From: Roseovarius sp. THAF27
Lineage (GTDB): Bacteria; Pseudomonadota; Alphaproteobacteria; Rhodobacterales; Rhodobacteraceae
DNA length: 64,000 bases
Reading direction: 5' to 3'
NCBI RefSeq assembly: GCF_009363655.1
Contig: NZ_CP045393.1
Location: 868,001 to 932,000 of the forward strand
Shown: positions 27,006 through 36,461 of the stretch, piece after piece
Numbering within the stretch: position 1 is the first letter of the stretch
How the letters are laid out: every line of letters begins with the position of its first letter
Position numbers and translations under genes: made by a program
Notes under the pieces: model-generated
What the model saw: only the letters and a program-made list of their open reading frames with translations
Databases searched by the model: none
Told to the model about the DNA's origin: nothing

Positions 27006-29201
27006 TTATGCAGCCTCTGCCTGGGTGCCGAAGCGCCCGTAGAATGACTGGTTCTTGCCGGCCATCTCGCGCAGCAACTCGGGCGTGGTGAACCGCTCGC
27101 CGAACTTGGCGGTCAGCTCGTCACAGCGCTCGGCGGCGTAGGGCGTGCCGATGATATCGAGCCACGAGAACGGTCCGCCCGACCACGGTGCAAAGCCCCA
27201 GGCGAGGATTGCGCCCACGTCGCCTTCGCGGATGTCTTCCAACACGCCTTCCTCCAGCGCGCGGACGGCTTCCAGCACTTGCGCGAACATCAGGCGATGC
27301 TGCACTTCGGTCAGGTCGGGCTGGTCTTCGGCATGGGGGTATTTCTCCTCCAGCCCCGGCCAGTAGCCCTGACGCTTGCCCTTGTCGTCATAGTCGAAGA
27401 AGCCGGCGTTCGACTTGCGGCCCAGCCGGCCTTCTTCTTCCATCCAGAAGATCACCTCATCCACCGCAGCATCGGGGTACTCATCCCCCATGGCGGCCTT
27501 CGTGGCACGGGCGATCTTGGCGCCGAGGTCGATCGAGGTCTCGTCGACCAGTTGCAGCGGCCCAACCGGGAAGCCCAGCTGACGCGCGGCGTTGTCGATC
27601 AGCGCGGGCGTCACGCCTTCGGCCACCATGCGGATCCCCTCGTTGATGTAGGGGATGATGCAGCGGTTGCAGTAGAAGAACCGCGCGTCATTTACGACAA
27701 TGGGCGTCTTGCGGATTTGCCGGACGTAATCCAGCGCCTTGGCGACGGCGCGCGGCCCGGTTTCCGCACCCTTGATGATCTCGACCAGCATCATCTTCTC
27801 GACGGGCGAGAAGAAGTGGATGCCGATGAACTGCTCGGGATTGTCCGACGCCTTGGCCAATTCGGTGATCGGCAGGGTCGAGGTGTTGGTGGCGAAGATG
27901 CAATCGTCGCCCACGACTTGCAGCACCTCTTTCGTGACCTCGGCCTTCACGCCCGGATCCTCGAACACGGCCTCGATGATCAGGTCGGCGCCTTTCAGCG
28001 CGGTGTAGTCGGTGGTCGCGGTGATGAGGTCCAGCGTCGCCGCCTTCTTCTCTTCGGTGGCCTTGCCGCGCTTGATGCCCTTGTCCATGTAATCGGCGGT
28101 GTAGGCCTTGCCCTTGTCGGCAGCCTCCTGTTTCTGGTCGATCAGCACGACCTCCATCCCCGCCATGGCCGAGACGAGCGCGATGCCCGCGCCCATCATG
28201 CCCGCGCCCATGACGCCCACCTTCTTGACCTTCTGGTCGGGCACGTCGGGGCGGTTGGCGCCTTTTTCCAGTGCTTCCTTGTTGATGAAGAGGCTGCGGA
28301 TCATGGCCGACGAGGACGGGTTCATCAGGACGTTGGTGAACCAGCGCGCCTCGGTCTTGAGGGCGGTGTCGAAGGGCACCAGCGCGCCTTCATAGACAGC
28401 AGACAAGAGCGCCTTGGCCGCCGGGAAAGCGCCTTGGGTCTTGCCGTTGACCATGGCCGAGGCACCGACGAAGGTCATGAAGCCTGCCGGGTGATACGGC
28501 GCGCCGCCGGGCATCTTGTAGCCTTTCTCGTCCCACGGCTTGACGAAGCTGGGCTCGCTCAGGACCCATTCCTTGGCCTTTGCGATCAACTCGCCCGCGG
28601 GCACGACCTCGTCCACCACGCCGGCGGACTTGGCTTTTTGGGGATCGTTCAGCTTGCCTTCAAGCAGGAGCGGGGACGCGCCCATGGCGCCCAGCTTGCG
28701 CACGAGGCGGGTGGTGCCGCCCGCGCCGGGGAAGATGCCGACCATGATCTCGGGCAGGCCGATCTTGGCCTTCGGATTGTCGGCGGCAAAGATACGGTGA
28801 CAGGCCAGCGGAATTTCCAGCCCGATGCCAAGCGCCGTGCCGGGCAGGGCAGCGGCGATGGGCTTGCCGCCCTTGTTCTTGTCGTCCATGCCGCCACGCT
28901 CGATCTTGCGCAGGATCGAGTGCATGTTCATTAGCCCGTCCATCAGGCCCTGTGCCGGGTTGTCGCCGGCCATTTCCTTCATCTTGGCGATGACGTTGAG
29001 GTCCATGCCCCCGGCAAAGGTGCCTTCCTTGCCGGAGGTGATGACGATGCCCTTGACCGCATCGTCGGCCAGCGCGTCGTCCACCAGGCTTTCCAGCAGC
29101 GGCCAGCCTTCCATGTTCATCACGTTCATGGACTTGCCTTGGGTGTCCCAGGTGATGATCGCGACGCCGTCGTCGCCTTTTTCCATCGTGAAATCAGTCA
29201 T
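27006..29201 (-). CDS. fadJ: FadJ-type bifunctional enoyl-CoA hydratase / 3-hydroxyacyl-CoA dehydrogenase
   Basis: A 731-residue beta-oxidation enzyme that hydrates trans-2-enoyl-CoA and then oxidises the L-3-hydroxyacyl-CoA. The N-terminal crotonase domain (about 1-290) shows 'TSGKEGTFAGGMDLN' and 'IGLPEIMVGIFPGAGGTTRLVRKLG'. The NAD-binding domain begins with 'VGVMGAGMMGAGIALVSAMAG' (about 310-330) and carries 'FIGIHFFSPVEKMMLVEII' with the catalytic His. The C-terminal part 'EGVLEDIREGDVGAILAWGFAPWSGGPFSWLD' is usual. The ATG at 29201 has GGGAGA upstream, and an in-frame start at 29285 lacks similarity. It is the last gene of the leftward fatty acid oxidation operon. Confidence 0.94.
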   Translation of the reverse strand: MTDFTMEKGDDGVAIITWDTQGKSMNVMNMEGWPLLESLVDDALADDAVKGIVITSGKEGTFAGGMDLNVIAKMKEMAGDNPAQGLMDGLMNMHSILRKIERGGMDDKNKGGKPIAAALPGTALGIGLEIPLACHRIFAADNPKAKIGLPEIMVGIFPGAGGTTRLVRKLGAMGASPLLLEGKLNDPQKAKSAGVVDEVVPAGELIAKAKEWVLSEPSFVKPWDEKGYKMPGGAPYHPAGFMTFVGASAMVNGKTQGAFPAAKALLSAVYEGALVPFDTALKTEARWFTNVLMNPSSSAMIRSLFINKEALEKGANRPDVPDQKVKKVGVMGAGMMGAGIALVSAMAGMEVVLIDQKQEAADKGKAYTADYMDKGIKRGKATEEKKAATLDLITATTDYTALKGADLIIEAVFEDPGVKAEVTKEVLQVVGDDCIFATNTSTLPITELAKASDNPEQFIGIHFFSPVEKMMLVEIIKGAETGPRAVAKALDYVRQIRKTPIVVNDARFFYCNRCIIPYINEGIRMVAEGVTPALIDNAARQLGFPVGPLQLVDETSIDLGAKIARATKAAMGDEYPDAAVDEVIFWMEEEGRLGRKSNAGFFDYDDKGKRQGYWPGLEEKYPHAEDQPDLTEVQHRLMFAQVLEAVRALEEGVLEDIREGDVGAILAWGFAPWSGGPFSWLDIIGTPYAAERCDELTAKFGERFTTPELLREMAGKNQSFYGRFGTQAEAA

Positions 29202-29281
29202 TTTTCGTCTCCCGTGTAGGGTTTGGTCCGGGCATCTGCCCGCGATATTCTGCTTGGCCGAGCGGCAAGGGGCTTTCCCTG

Positions 29282-29764
29282 TCACTCGAACCGTTTCTTT
29301 GACGCCGTGACCGGTGTGCCGTTGCGTGTGGTGAACCAGGTCGTGCCGTCGCGGTCATGTGCGACCAAATCGTGATCCGAATAGTGGCATTGGTCCTGGT
29401 CAGGTCGCGTGCCGATCTCCAACAAGACCGCCTCTTCGGTGCCGCGATTGACGAAGTGATGGGCATTCGCTGCTCCGCCGGGAAATCCGGCGGCCTCGCC
29501 GGGTCCGATTTCGGTCTCTCCGTCATCGTCGATCAGCGTCAGCGTCCCCGACAGAACATAGACCATTTCGTCCTCGACCTCGTGCCAGTGGCGCAGAGAC
29601 GACCGGCAGCCCGGTGGCAGGGTTGTCAGGTTCAGACCAAACCCGGTGATCCCGACCGCGTCGCCAAGCCGGATGCGCGTGCGATCCGCAAACTCCTCTT
29701 GCAGGGGGGAGGGGTAATCCGCCCCCCGTGAAACCGGCGCCTTGCTGATATCGACCTTTGGCAT
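29282..29764 (-). CDS. Cupin-domain protein
   Basis: A 160-residue protein with a single cupin barrel. The metal motif is 'LRHWHEVEDEMVYVLSGTLTLIDDDGETEIGPGEAAGFPGG' (His, His, Glu), with a later His in 'NAHHFVNRGTEEAVLLEIGTR'. Related small cupins bind Fe, Mn or Ni, but the substrate is unknown. Its ATG shares one base with the stop of the thiolase gene (TGATG), so the two are translationally coupled. Its place inside a fatty acid oxidation operon is seen in other Roseobacter-group genomes as I recall them. Confidence 0.85.
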   Translation of the reverse strand: MPKVDISKAPVSRGADYPSPLQEEFADRTRIRLGDAVGITGFGLNLTTLPPGCRSSLRHWHEVEDEMVYVLSGTLTLIDDDGETEIGPGEAAGFPGGAANAHHFVNRGTEEAVLLEIGTRPDQDQCHYSDHDLVAHDRDGTTWFTTRNGTPVTASKKRFE

Positions 29765-30975
29765 CACACGCGCTCGATGATCGTGGCCGCGCCCATGCCC
29801 GACGCGATACAGAGCGTTGCGAGCCCGACTTCCTTGTCGGAGCGCTCCAGCTCGTCCAAGAGCGTGCCGATGATGATCGCGCCGGTGGCGCCCAGCGGGT
29901 GGCCCATGGCGATGGAGCCGCCGTTCACGTTGACAAGTTCGGGATCGACATCAAAGGCCTGCATGAAGCGCAGCACGACCGAGGCGAAGGCCTCGTTTAC
30001 CTCGAACAGGTCGATGTCGCCGATGTTCATGCCACTATCCGCGAGGATCTTCTGCGTCGCGGGCACCGGGCCGGTCAACATGATGGTGGGATCGGTGCCG
30101 ATCTTGCAGGTCTGGCGGATGCGGGCGCGGGGCTTCAGGTCCCATTTCTCGCCGAATTCTTTACTGCCGATCAGCACACCGGCCGAGCCGTCCACGATGC
30201 CCGAGCTGTTGCCGGCGTGGTGAATGTGGTTGATCTTCTCAAGGTGCGGGTATTTCAGCTTTGCCACGGCATCGAAGCCGGGCATCACCTCGCCCATCTG
30301 CTGGAAGCTGGCATTGAGCGCGCCAAGCGCCTGCATGTCGGTGCCGGGGCGCATGTATTCGTCGTGGTCGAGGATGGTCAGACCGTTCTGGTCCTTCACC
30401 TCGATGATGGATTTCTCGAAACGGTTGTCCTTCCATGCCGCCGCCGCGCGGTTCTGGCTTTCCACGGCCAGCGCATCGGCCTGGTCGCGGTTGAAACCGT
30501 ACTCGGTGGCGATGATGTCCGCCGAGATACCCTGTGGGACGAAATAGCTGTCCATCGCCACGCTGGGATCCACGGCAATCGCCGCACCGTCGCTGCCCAT
30601 GGCCACGCGGCCCATCATCTCGACGCCGCCGGCGATATAGGCCTCGCCCGCGCCGCCCTTGACCTGGTTCGCGGCCAGGTTCACGGCTTCCATGCCGGAC
30701 GCGCAGAAGCGGTTGATGGCCAGGCCGGGGATGGATTCGTCGAGGTCGGAGGCCAGTACGGCGGTCCGTGCCAGGCAGCCGCCCTGTTCCATCACCTGCG
30801 TGACGTTGCCCCAGATCACGTCCTCGACGGCGTGACCCTCAAGGCCGTTACGCTCTTTCAGCGCGTTCAGTACGTGGGTGCTGAGGCGCACGGCGGTCAC
30901 TTCGTGCAGCGCGCCGTCCTTGCGGCCCTTGCCGCGCGGCGTGCGGACCGCGTCATAGATATAGGCTTCGGTCAT
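29764..30975 (-). CDS. fadI: Acetyl-CoA C-acyltransferase (beta-oxidation thiolase)
   Basis: A 403-residue thiolase that releases acetyl-CoA from 3-ketoacyl-CoA. The acyl-accepting Cys is in 'AINRFCASGMEAVN' (about residue 92). The His and Cys of the second half are in 'VNVNGGSIAMGHPLGATGAIII' and 'ATLCIASGMGAATIIER'. The start 'MTEAYIYDAVRTPRGKGRKDGALHEV' is typical of the fadA/fadI group that partners FadJ-type hydratase-dehydrogenases, which lies two genes downstream. The symbol is by partnership, and fadA is equally possible. Confidence 0.92.
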   Translation of the reverse strand: MTEAYIYDAVRTPRGKGRKDGALHEVTAVRLSTHVLNALKERNGLEGHAVEDVIWGNVTQVMEQGGCLARTAVLASDLDESIPGLAINRFCASGMEAVNLAANQVKGGAGEAYIAGGVEMMGRVAMGSDGAAIAVDPSVAMDSYFVPQGISADIIATEYGFNRDQADALAVESQNRAAAAWKDNRFEKSIIEVKDQNGLTILDHDEYMRPGTDMQALGALNASFQQMGEVMPGFDAVAKLKYPHLEKINHIHHAGNSSGIVDGSAGVLIGSKEFGEKWDLKPRARIRQTCKIGTDPTIMLTGPVPATQKILADSGMNIGDIDLFEVNEAFASVVLRFMQAFDVDPELVNVNGGSIAMGHPLGATGAIIIGTLLDELERSDKEVGLATLCIASGMGAATIIERV

Positions 30976-31038
30976 GTCCGGACTCCTTTGGTTGTCCTGT
31001 CGTGTCTGTTTTTGGCTTGTGTGCGCGCTGAGCCGGGC

Positions 31039-31677
31039 TCAGGCACGGTCCGCCGGAGAGCCCGGCATCAGGTCATAGGGGTGTTTCCAGCCGGGCAGGG
31101 CCTCGATGTTGGAAAGCCATCTGTCGATATTGGGCCATTCGGCGCGGGCAAAGCCGAAGGGCTCGGGATAGAAAAGGTAGGCGCAGCAGGAGATGTCGGC
31201 ATTGGACGGCCCGTCACCGACGATCCAGTCGCGCCCCTCCAGCCGGTCGTTCAGCGTGGTGTAGGCAGCCTTGAGGCGCCCTTGGGTGAATTTGATGACC
31301 TCTGCCGGGCGCTTCTCCTCGGGCAGGAAGTTCATCAGGAAACGCGTCATCCCGGCCTGGCTGCTAAGCTTGTGATTGTCCCACAGCACCCAGCGCAGAA
31401 CCTCGTATTCTTCCGCCTGATCCCGACCGCCGAACTTGCCGGTCTTGTCGGTGACATATTGCTGGATCACGCCCGACTGGGTCAGGCGGATATCGCCGTC
31501 GATCATGACCGGCGCTTCGCCCATCTCGTTGACGTCTTTTCGGTACGCATCTCCGCGGGTCTCACCGCCGAAGAAATCGACCTTCACAGGCTCCCAGTCG
31601 AGCCCGGAAAGTTCCAGTGCCAGCGCCGCCTTGTAGGCGTTGCCGCTTTCACCGAAGCAGTAAAGCTTGATCGTCAT
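31039..31677 (-). CDS. Glutathione S-transferase
   Basis: A 212-residue cytosolic-type GST. The N-terminal thioredoxin fold (1-80) has 'KLYCFGESGNAYKAALALELSG', the cis-Pro segment 'EAPVMIDGDIRLTQSGVIQQYV' (Val-Pro replaced by Ala-Pro) and the gamma-Glu-binding Gln-Ser. The C-terminal helical domain has 'GPSNADISCCAYLFYP', with the conserved N-cap Asp. It is inside the fatty acid oxidation operon, where it might detoxify enals or other electrophiles. That role is an inference from position. Confidence 0.87.
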   Translation of the reverse strand: MTIKLYCFGESGNAYKAALALELSGLDWEPVKVDFFGGETRGDAYRKDVNEMGEAPVMIDGDIRLTQSGVIQQYVTDKTGKFGGRDQAEEYEVLRWVLWDNHKLSSQAGMTRFLMNFLPEEKRPAEVIKFTQGRLKAAYTTLNDRLEGRDWIVGDGPSNADISCCAYLFYPEPFGFARAEWPNIDRWLSNIEALPGWKHPYDLMPGSPADRA

Positions 31678-31720
31678 GTTCTCACTCCCAATGTCATCGT
31701 CGTGGCCGGTGCTTTGCGCG

Positions 31721-32860
31721 TCACAGCGACCGCGAGATCAGTTCTTTCATGATCTCGTTGGTGCCGCCGTAGATGCGTTGCACCCGTGCGTCGGCCCACA
31801 TTTCTGCGATGTCGTACTCGGCCATGTAGCCGTAGCCGCCATGCAGTTGCACGCAGGCGTCCAGCACCTCGAATTGCGTGTCGGTCAGCCAATACTTGGC
31901 CATCGCGGCCTTCTCGACGCTCAGCTTTCCGTGCAGGTGTTCCTCGATACATTCATCCAGGAACGCGCGGCAGACCTTGGTCTTGGTCAGGCACTCGGTC
32001 AGGGTAAAACGGATGGTCTGGAACTTGTCGAAGATCGGTGCGCCGAACGCCTCGCGCTCCTTGGTGTAGGCGATGGTACGTGCAACGCCACCTTCCAGCG
32101 CGCCTTGTGCGCCGCAGGCGATGATCAGCCGTTCCTGGGGGAGCTGCTCCATCATTTGGTAAAAGCCGCGACCCTCTTCGCCGCCGAGAATGTTCTCGGG
32201 CGGGATCTCGACATTGTCGAAGAAAAGCTCGGAGGTGTCGCCGGCCTTCAGCCCATTCTTGTCGAGGTTGCGGCCGCGGCTGAAGCCCTCGGCCCCCTCG
32301 GTTTCGACCACCACGAGCGAGATGCCCTTGGCACCCTGCTTGGGATCGGTCTTGGCGGCGACGATGATCAGGTCGGCGTGCTGGCCGTTTGTGATGAAGG
32401 TCTTCTGGCCTGTCAAACGATAGGAATTGCCCTCGCGCAGGGCCTTGGTCTTCATGCCTTGCAGGTCCGAGCCTGCACCCGGTTCGGTCATGGCAAGCGC
32501 GCCGACCAAGTCGCCCGAGACCATCTTGGGCAGCCAGCGTTTCTTCTGTTTCTCGCTGCCATAGGCCAATAGGTAATGCGCCACGATGCCGGAGTGGATC
32601 GGGTTGCCCCAGCTTGCAAGATTTGCGCGGCTCTGCTCGATGCAGATCACCGCCTCATGGCCGAAATCGCCGCCAGCGCCGCCGTATTCCTCGGGGATCG
32701 AGGGGCAGAGCAGGCCCAGTTCGCCAGCCTGCTGCCAGATCTCGCGGTCCATGATGCCGGCCTTGCGCCAGCGCTCGAAATGCGGGCCCCATTCCTCGGT
32801 GATGAACTTGGCCGTCATCTCGGTGAGCATTTCGTGCTCGTCGGTCATCCATGCGGACAT
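31721..32860 (-). CDS. Acyl-CoA dehydrogenase
   Basis: A 379-residue FAD enzyme that introduces the trans-2 double bond. Motifs are '[24 protein letters not shown]', '[18 protein letters not shown]', '[30 protein letters not shown]' and '[47 protein letters not shown]'. The residue where medium-chain enzymes have the catalytic Glu (Y-E-G-T) is Gly here (Y-G-G-T). This is normal in the long-chain/isovaleryl branch, whose base sits on another helix. Substrate class is therefore tentatively long-chain or branched. Confidence 0.91.
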   Translation of the reverse strand: MSAWMTDEHEMLTEMTAKFITEEWGPHFERWRKAGIMDREIWQQAGELGLLCPSIPEEYGGAGGDFGHEAVICIEQSRANLASWGNPIHSGIVAHYLLAYGSEKQKKRWLPKMVSGDLVGALAMTEPGAGSDLQGMKTKALREGNSYRLTGQKTFITNGQHADLIIVAAKTDPKQGAKGISLVVVETEGAEGFSRGRNLDKNGLKAGDTSELFFDNVEIPPENILGGEEGRGFYQMMEQLPQERLIIACGAQGALEGGVARTIAYTKEREAFGAPIFDKFQTIRFTLTECLTKTKVCRAFLDECIEEHLHGKLSVEKAAMAKYWLTDTQFEVLDACVQLHGGYGYMAEYDIAEMWADARVQRIYGGTNEIMKELISRSL

Positions 32861-32871
32861 GAGGAGCCTCC

Positions 32872-33084
32872 CTAGCGTTTGCGGGCGTCGAGTTCGGAAT
32901 TGAAGATGCGCAGACGGTGACCGAACGTGTCTTCGTCGATCACGCTGTCGAAATTCTCGAAGAGAAAGGACAAGGCCTCGCCTTCGTCGAGCCCCGCTTC
33001 CTGCGCGAATTTTCGCAAGCGGCGATAGCCGTCCTCGGTCATCGCGGCGTTGAAGCGGCGGGTCAGGCGAAAGCGTTTCGGCAT
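32872..33084 (-). CDS. Small basic protein in the fatty acid oxidation operon
   Basis: A 70-residue protein, '[65 protein letters not shown]'. It is rich in Arg/Lys at the start and helical later. The '[27 protein letters not shown]' stretch resembles ribbon-helix-helix-like or antitoxin-like small DNA-binding proteins, but the match is not strong enough to name a family. It lies 11 bp upstream of the acyl-CoA dehydrogenase gene and should be in the same transcript. Confidence 0.7.
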   Translation of the reverse strand: MPKRFRLTRRFNAAMTEDGYRRLRKFAQEAGLDEGEALSFLFENFDSVIDEDTFGHRLRIFNSELDARKR

Positions 33085-33111
33085 GATGTCCTCCCAGTCA
33101 TCGTGGCGGGC

Positions 33112-33137
33112 GTAGGGTGGGTTTGAAACCCACCCTA
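33112..33137. repeat. Solitary REP-like palindrome
   Basis: GTAG followed by GGTGGGTTT-G-AAACCCACC and CTAA. It shares the GTAG foot and the GTGGGT/ACCCAC stem with the REP units flanking the RAYT gene at 7136, but its loop is shorter. It sits between two genes of the fatty acid oxidation operon. Confidence 0.75.
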
Positions 33138-33143
33138 AGGGGT

Positions 33144-34922
33144 TCAGAATGCCTCGGATTCAAGCTCCATCACGGGCTCGGCGCCGGACTCGATGCGTGC
33201 AAGGTGCATCCCCGTCGCGGGCAGGCGGCGCTTCATGTAGAAGCGGCCCGTGGCGATCTTGGTTTTGTAGAAGGCCGTGTCGCCTTCGCCGGCCTCGATC
33301 GCCGCGTGCGCGGCCTTGGCCATCTGTGCCCACATCAGGCCCAGGCAGACATGGCCGAAGAGGTGCATGAAGTCATACGACCCCGACAGCGCCGCATTGG
33401 GGTTCTTCATGCCGTTCTGCATGAAGAACATTCCGGCCTGTTGCAGGTGCTTGGAGCTTTCCTTGAGCGGGTCGAGGAAGTCCTGCTTCAGCGCCGGGTG
33501 ACCCTCGTTCTCCTTGATGAACGCCTTGACCATGTCGAAGAACGCCATGACGTGCTTGCCGCCATCCTGCGCCAGCTTGCGGCCGACGAGGTCGAGCGCC
33601 TGAACACCGTTGGCGCCTTCGTAGATCATGGCGATCCGGGCGTCGCGGGCGAACTGGGACATGCCCCATTCCTCGATATAGCCATGGCCGCCATAGATCT
33701 GCTGGGCGAGGATCGTCATGTCGAAGCCCTCGTCGGTCAGAAAGCCCTTGATGATCGGGGTCAGCAGGCTGACCATGCCCTCGGCGGCCTCGTCATTGCC
33801 GCGATGTGACTGGTCGATCATCTGGCTGCCCCACAGAAGGAACGCGCGGGCGCCTTCGACAAAGCTTTTCTGGTCAAGCAGCGCGCGGCGGATATCCGGG
33901 TGCACGATCAGCGGGTCGGCCGGGCCATCGGGGTTCTTGACGCCGGTCACGTCGCGGCCCTGAAGCCGGTCCTTGGCGTATTCCAGCGCGTTCTGGTAGG
34001 CCACGTCGGCCTGGGCGAGGCCCTGCATCCCGACACCGATGCGGGCCTCGTTCATCATGGTGAACATGGCGCGCATTCCCTTGTGTTCCTCGCCCAGCAG
34101 GTAGCCCGTCGCCTCGTCATAGTTCATGACGCAGGTCGAGTTGCCGTGAATGCCCATCTTTTCTTCGATCTTGCCGCAGGCGACGCCGTTGCGCTCACCC
34201 AAGCTGCCGTCTTCCTTGACGATGAACTTGGGCACGATGAAGAGGCTGACACCCTTGATGCCCTCGGGGCCGCCGGGGATCTTGGCCAGCACGAGGTGGA
34301 TGATGTTGTCGGCCATGTCGTGTTCGCCTGACGAGATGAAGATTTTCTGGCCGGTGATCTTGTAGCTGCCGTCGCCCTGCGGTTCCGCCTTGGTGCGCAT
34401 CAGGCCCAGATCGGTGCCGCAATGCGGCTCGGTCAGGTTCATCGTGCCGGTCCATTCGCACGACGCCATCTTGGGAAGGTAGGTGGCCTTTTGGTCTTCG
34501 GACCCGTGGGCCAGGATCGCCGAGGCGGCGCCATGGGTCAGGCCCTGGTACATGGTGAAGGCCTGGTTGGCGGCCGAGAACATCTCGCCCACCGCGGTGC
34601 CGAGGATATAGGGCATGTTCTGCCCGCCGAATTCCTCGGGCAGGTCGAGCGCGGTCCAGCCGCCCTCCCGCACCTGGTCGAAGGCCGCCTTGAAGCCGGT
34701 GGGCGTGCGGACCACGCCGTTCTCCAGCTTGCAGCCCTCGGTATCACCGACGACGTTCAAAGGTGCCAGAACCTCGGACGAGAGCTTGCCGGCCTCTTCC
34801 AGAACGGCGGCGGTGAAGTCGCGGTCCAGCTCGGCATAGCCGGGGGTGTCGGTGGTGCTGACCTTCAGGACATCGTGAAGGATGAATTGCATGTCCTTGG
34901 TGGGCGGGGTGTAGCTCGGCAT
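33144..34922 (-). CDS. Acyl-CoA dehydrogenase with C-terminal extension (DmdC-like family)
   Basis: A 592-residue acyl-CoA dehydrogenase of the longer family that includes 3-methylmercaptopropionyl-CoA dehydrogenase. The N-terminus '[19 protein letters not shown]' is typical. FAD and substrate motifs are '[21 protein letters not shown]' and '[17 protein letters not shown]'. '[44 protein letters not shown]' keeps the catalytic Glu (Y-E-G-A). About 150 extra C-terminal residues form the family-specific domain. As first enzyme of the operon behind MerR, it probably starts fatty-acyl-CoA oxidation. A DMSP-related role is possible, but no other dmd gene is here. Confidence 0.9.
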   Translation of the reverse strand: MPSYTPPTKDMQFILHDVLKVSTTDTPGYAELDRDFTAAVLEEAGKLSSEVLAPLNVVGDTEGCKLENGVVRTPTGFKAAFDQVREGGWTALDLPEEFGGQNMPYILGTAVGEMFSAANQAFTMYQGLTHGAASAILAHGSEDQKATYLPKMASCEWTGTMNLTEPHCGTDLGLMRTKAEPQGDGSYKITGQKIFISSGEHDMADNIIHLVLAKIPGGPEGIKGVSLFIVPKFIVKEDGSLGERNGVACGKIEEKMGIHGNSTCVMNYDEATGYLLGEEHKGMRAMFTMMNEARIGVGMQGLAQADVAYQNALEYAKDRLQGRDVTGVKNPDGPADPLIVHPDIRRALLDQKSFVEGARAFLLWGSQMIDQSHRGNDEAAEGMVSLLTPIIKGFLTDEGFDMTILAQQIYGGHGYIEEWGMSQFARDARIAMIYEGANGVQALDLVGRKLAQDGGKHVMAFFDMVKAFIKENEGHPALKQDFLDPLKESSKHLQQAGMFFMQNGMKNPNAALSGSYDFMHLFGHVCLGLMWAQMAKAAHAAIEAGEGDTAFYKTKIATGRFYMKRRLPATGMHLARIESGAEPVMELESEAF

Positions 34923-34963
34923 GTGGTGGTCTCCCTACATCATCACAGTGTCGGGCCGGGAAG

Positions 34964-35365
34964 TCATTCCGCGGCTTTGGGGGTCTGGCGGAGCGAGGAG
35001 ATCATCCTCTCGCCCCATTTCATCTGGTCGCGCAGGTCGTCGATGGCCGCGGTCAGCTCGTCGCGCTGACGCTCCAGTTCTTCCAGACGGTCCTTGGCGA
35101 TTTCATATGTGCTCTCCAGCTGCGTCAGCTGCTGATCGCCCCGGTCATAAAGGTTCAGAAGCTGGCGTATTTCCTCGAGGCTGAAGCCGAAGCGTTTGCC
35201 GCGCAGGATCAGTTTCAGACGGGCGCGGTCGCTTTTCGTGAACAGTCGCTTCTGTCCTTCCCGACGGGGGAAGAGCAGTTCTTTCGCCTCGTAGAAACGC
35301 AAGGTTCGCGGCGTCACGTTGAACGCGTCGCACATCTCGCGAATTGTCATCGTTTCGTCGGTCAT
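34964..35365 (-). CDS. MerR-family regulator of the fatty acid oxidation operon
   Basis: A 133-residue MerR protein. The winged helix-turn-helix is 'TIREMCDAFNVTPRTLRFYEAKELLFPRREGQKRLFTKSDRARLKLILRGKRFGFSLEEIRQLLNLYD' (about 5-72), followed by a dimerising coiled coil (75-122). No Cys-rich metal-binding loop is present, so it senses an organic ligand such as an acyl-CoA. The start at 35365 follows GGAAAG, and an earlier in-frame start at 35464 would cross the operator-like region. It is 41 bp upstream of the first dehydrogenase gene and likely controls the operon and itself. Confidence 0.88.
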   Translation of the reverse strand: MTDETMTIREMCDAFNVTPRTLRFYEAKELLFPRREGQKRLFTKSDRARLKLILRGKRFGFSLEEIRQLLNLYDRGDQQLTQLESTYEIAKDRLEELERQRDELTAAIDDLRDQMKWGERMISSLRQTPKAAE

Positions 35366-35438
35366 GTCGCTTTCCGTAAATCTCGTTGCGTGGCCGGAAC
35401 ATGTGAGGCGATGGCTATCGGTACAACACGTAGACTGG

Positions 35439-35480
35439 TTTACGTAACCAATACGTAACGTCACTTTGAGCTTTACGTAA
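35439..35480. promoter_or_regulatory. Cluster of three ACGTAA motifs upstream of the merR gene
   Basis: TTTACGTAA (35439-35447), TACGTAA (35452-35458) and TTTACGTAA (35472-35480) lie within 42 bp, 75-115 bp before the MerR start at 35365. TTACGTAA is itself palindromic. Such repeats fit MerR-type dimer binding, as reported for LiuR-like regulators of acyl-CoA catabolism, but the match to a published motif is from memory. Confidence 0.5.
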
Positions 35481-35555
35481 GATCAGGCAAGGTCAACCTG
35501 CGGGGCGCGCAATTATTTTGCGGAAATGCAGAGGCTGGGCCGAGCGGCCCAAGGT

Positions 35556-35924
35556 CTAGCCGAGCGACTTCTCGGTCGAATCGCGAGCCTTTTTCAGCTC
35601 CGCGATGGACTGTTCCAGCTGTTCCTTCTGGCTGCGCAGCTCTTCCAGCTGACGGTCCGCGAGGTCGATCCAGGTGCGCAACTGCGCGTCGGTGCCCTTT
35701 TCCTCGTAGATTTCCAGCCACTGGCGGATGTCTTCCAGCGCGAAACCCCAGCGGCGGCCGCGCAGGATCAGGGTCATGCGGGCCACTTCCCGCGGGCCGT
35801 AATAGCGCGAACGCCCCTCGCGCGTGGGACTGAGCAACTCGATATATTCGTAGTACCGCAGCGTGCGCGGCGTCACATCGAACCTGGCGCACATCTCCTT
35901 GAATGACAGGCGTTGCTCTGGCAT
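35556..35924 (-). CDS. Second MerR-family regulator
   Basis: A 122-residue MerR protein, 'SFKEMCARFDVTPRTLRYYEYIELLSPTREGRSRYYGPREVARMTLILRGRRWGFALEDIRQWLEIYEEKGTD', with a C-terminal coiled coil. It is clearly related to the MerR protein at 34964 (same 'EMCxxFxVTPRTLRxYE' opening and 'LILRGxRxGFxLEDIRQ' core), so the two form a tandem paralogue pair. AGGAGG precedes its ATG. A CTTACGTCTACTTAAG sequence at 35936-35951 lies directly upstream of the AGGAGG and may be its own binding site. Its targets may include the divergent thioesterase genes. Confidence 0.87.
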   Translation of the reverse strand: MPEQRLSFKEMCARFDVTPRTLRYYEYIELLSPTREGRSRYYGPREVARMTLILRGRRWGFALEDIRQWLEIYEEKGTDAQLRTWIDLADRQLEELRSQKEQLEQSIAELKKARDSTEKSLG

Positions 35925-36038
35925 CGCTGGTCCTCCTTACGTCTACTTAAGAGACATAGGGCGGATCGCGCAACAGGCACCCTTGCGGCGCGTCCGCATT
36001 CGGGACCATAAAGAGGCCACCAAGTCGCAGGACCTTCA

Positions 36039-36461
36039 ATGACCGAAAAGAACAAGATGGCCGCGGAATTCATGGGCGCCATTCCCCACGCCAAGGCGCT
36101 GGGTATGCGGATCACCCATGTCGGCGAAGGCGTGGCCGAGATGCAGATGGACTATGCCGACCACCTGGTGGGCGATCCGAAGACCGGCGTGATACACGGC
36201 GGTGCGGTGTCGGCACTGATGGATACCTGTTGCGGTGCTGCCGTGATGAGCCACCCGGACTCGCCCGGCGCCACGGCGACGATCGACCTGCGCATAGACT
36301 ACATGCGCCCGGCCCGACCGGGGCAGGCGATCCGGGCCCGCGCGGAGTGCTATCACATCACCCGGTCGGTCGCCTTCGTGCGGGCGCAGACTCTGGACGA
36401 CGATGCCGACCGGCCCGTCGCGCAGGCCACCGGCACCTTTACCGTGGCGGACAAGCCATGA
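36039..36461 (+). CDS. PaaI-family hotdog thioesterase
   Basis: A 140-residue hotdog-fold acyl-CoA thioesterase. The active-site loop 'GVIHGGAVSALMDTCCGAAVMS' (about 49-70) has the His-Gly-Gly and the catalytic-site Asp of the PaaI/YigI type. 'ATIDLRIDYMRPARPGQAIRARAEC' is the second signature. It is the first gene of a three-gene run with a second thioesterase (ATGA overlap) and a MATE exporter, divergent from the MerR regulator. Substrate is probably a short- or medium-chain or aromatic acyl-CoA. Confidence 0.88.
   Translation: MTEKNKMAAEFMGAIPHAKALGMRITHVGEGVAEMQMDYADHLVGDPKTGVIHGGAVSALMDTCCGAAVMSHPDSPGATATIDLRIDYMRPARPGQAIRARAECYHITRSVAFVRAQTLDDDADRPVAQATGTFTVADKP

Noticed and set aside
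29758..31752. Long plus-strand open frame
   Set aside because: It is antisense to the thiolase and GST genes and has no motif of its own.
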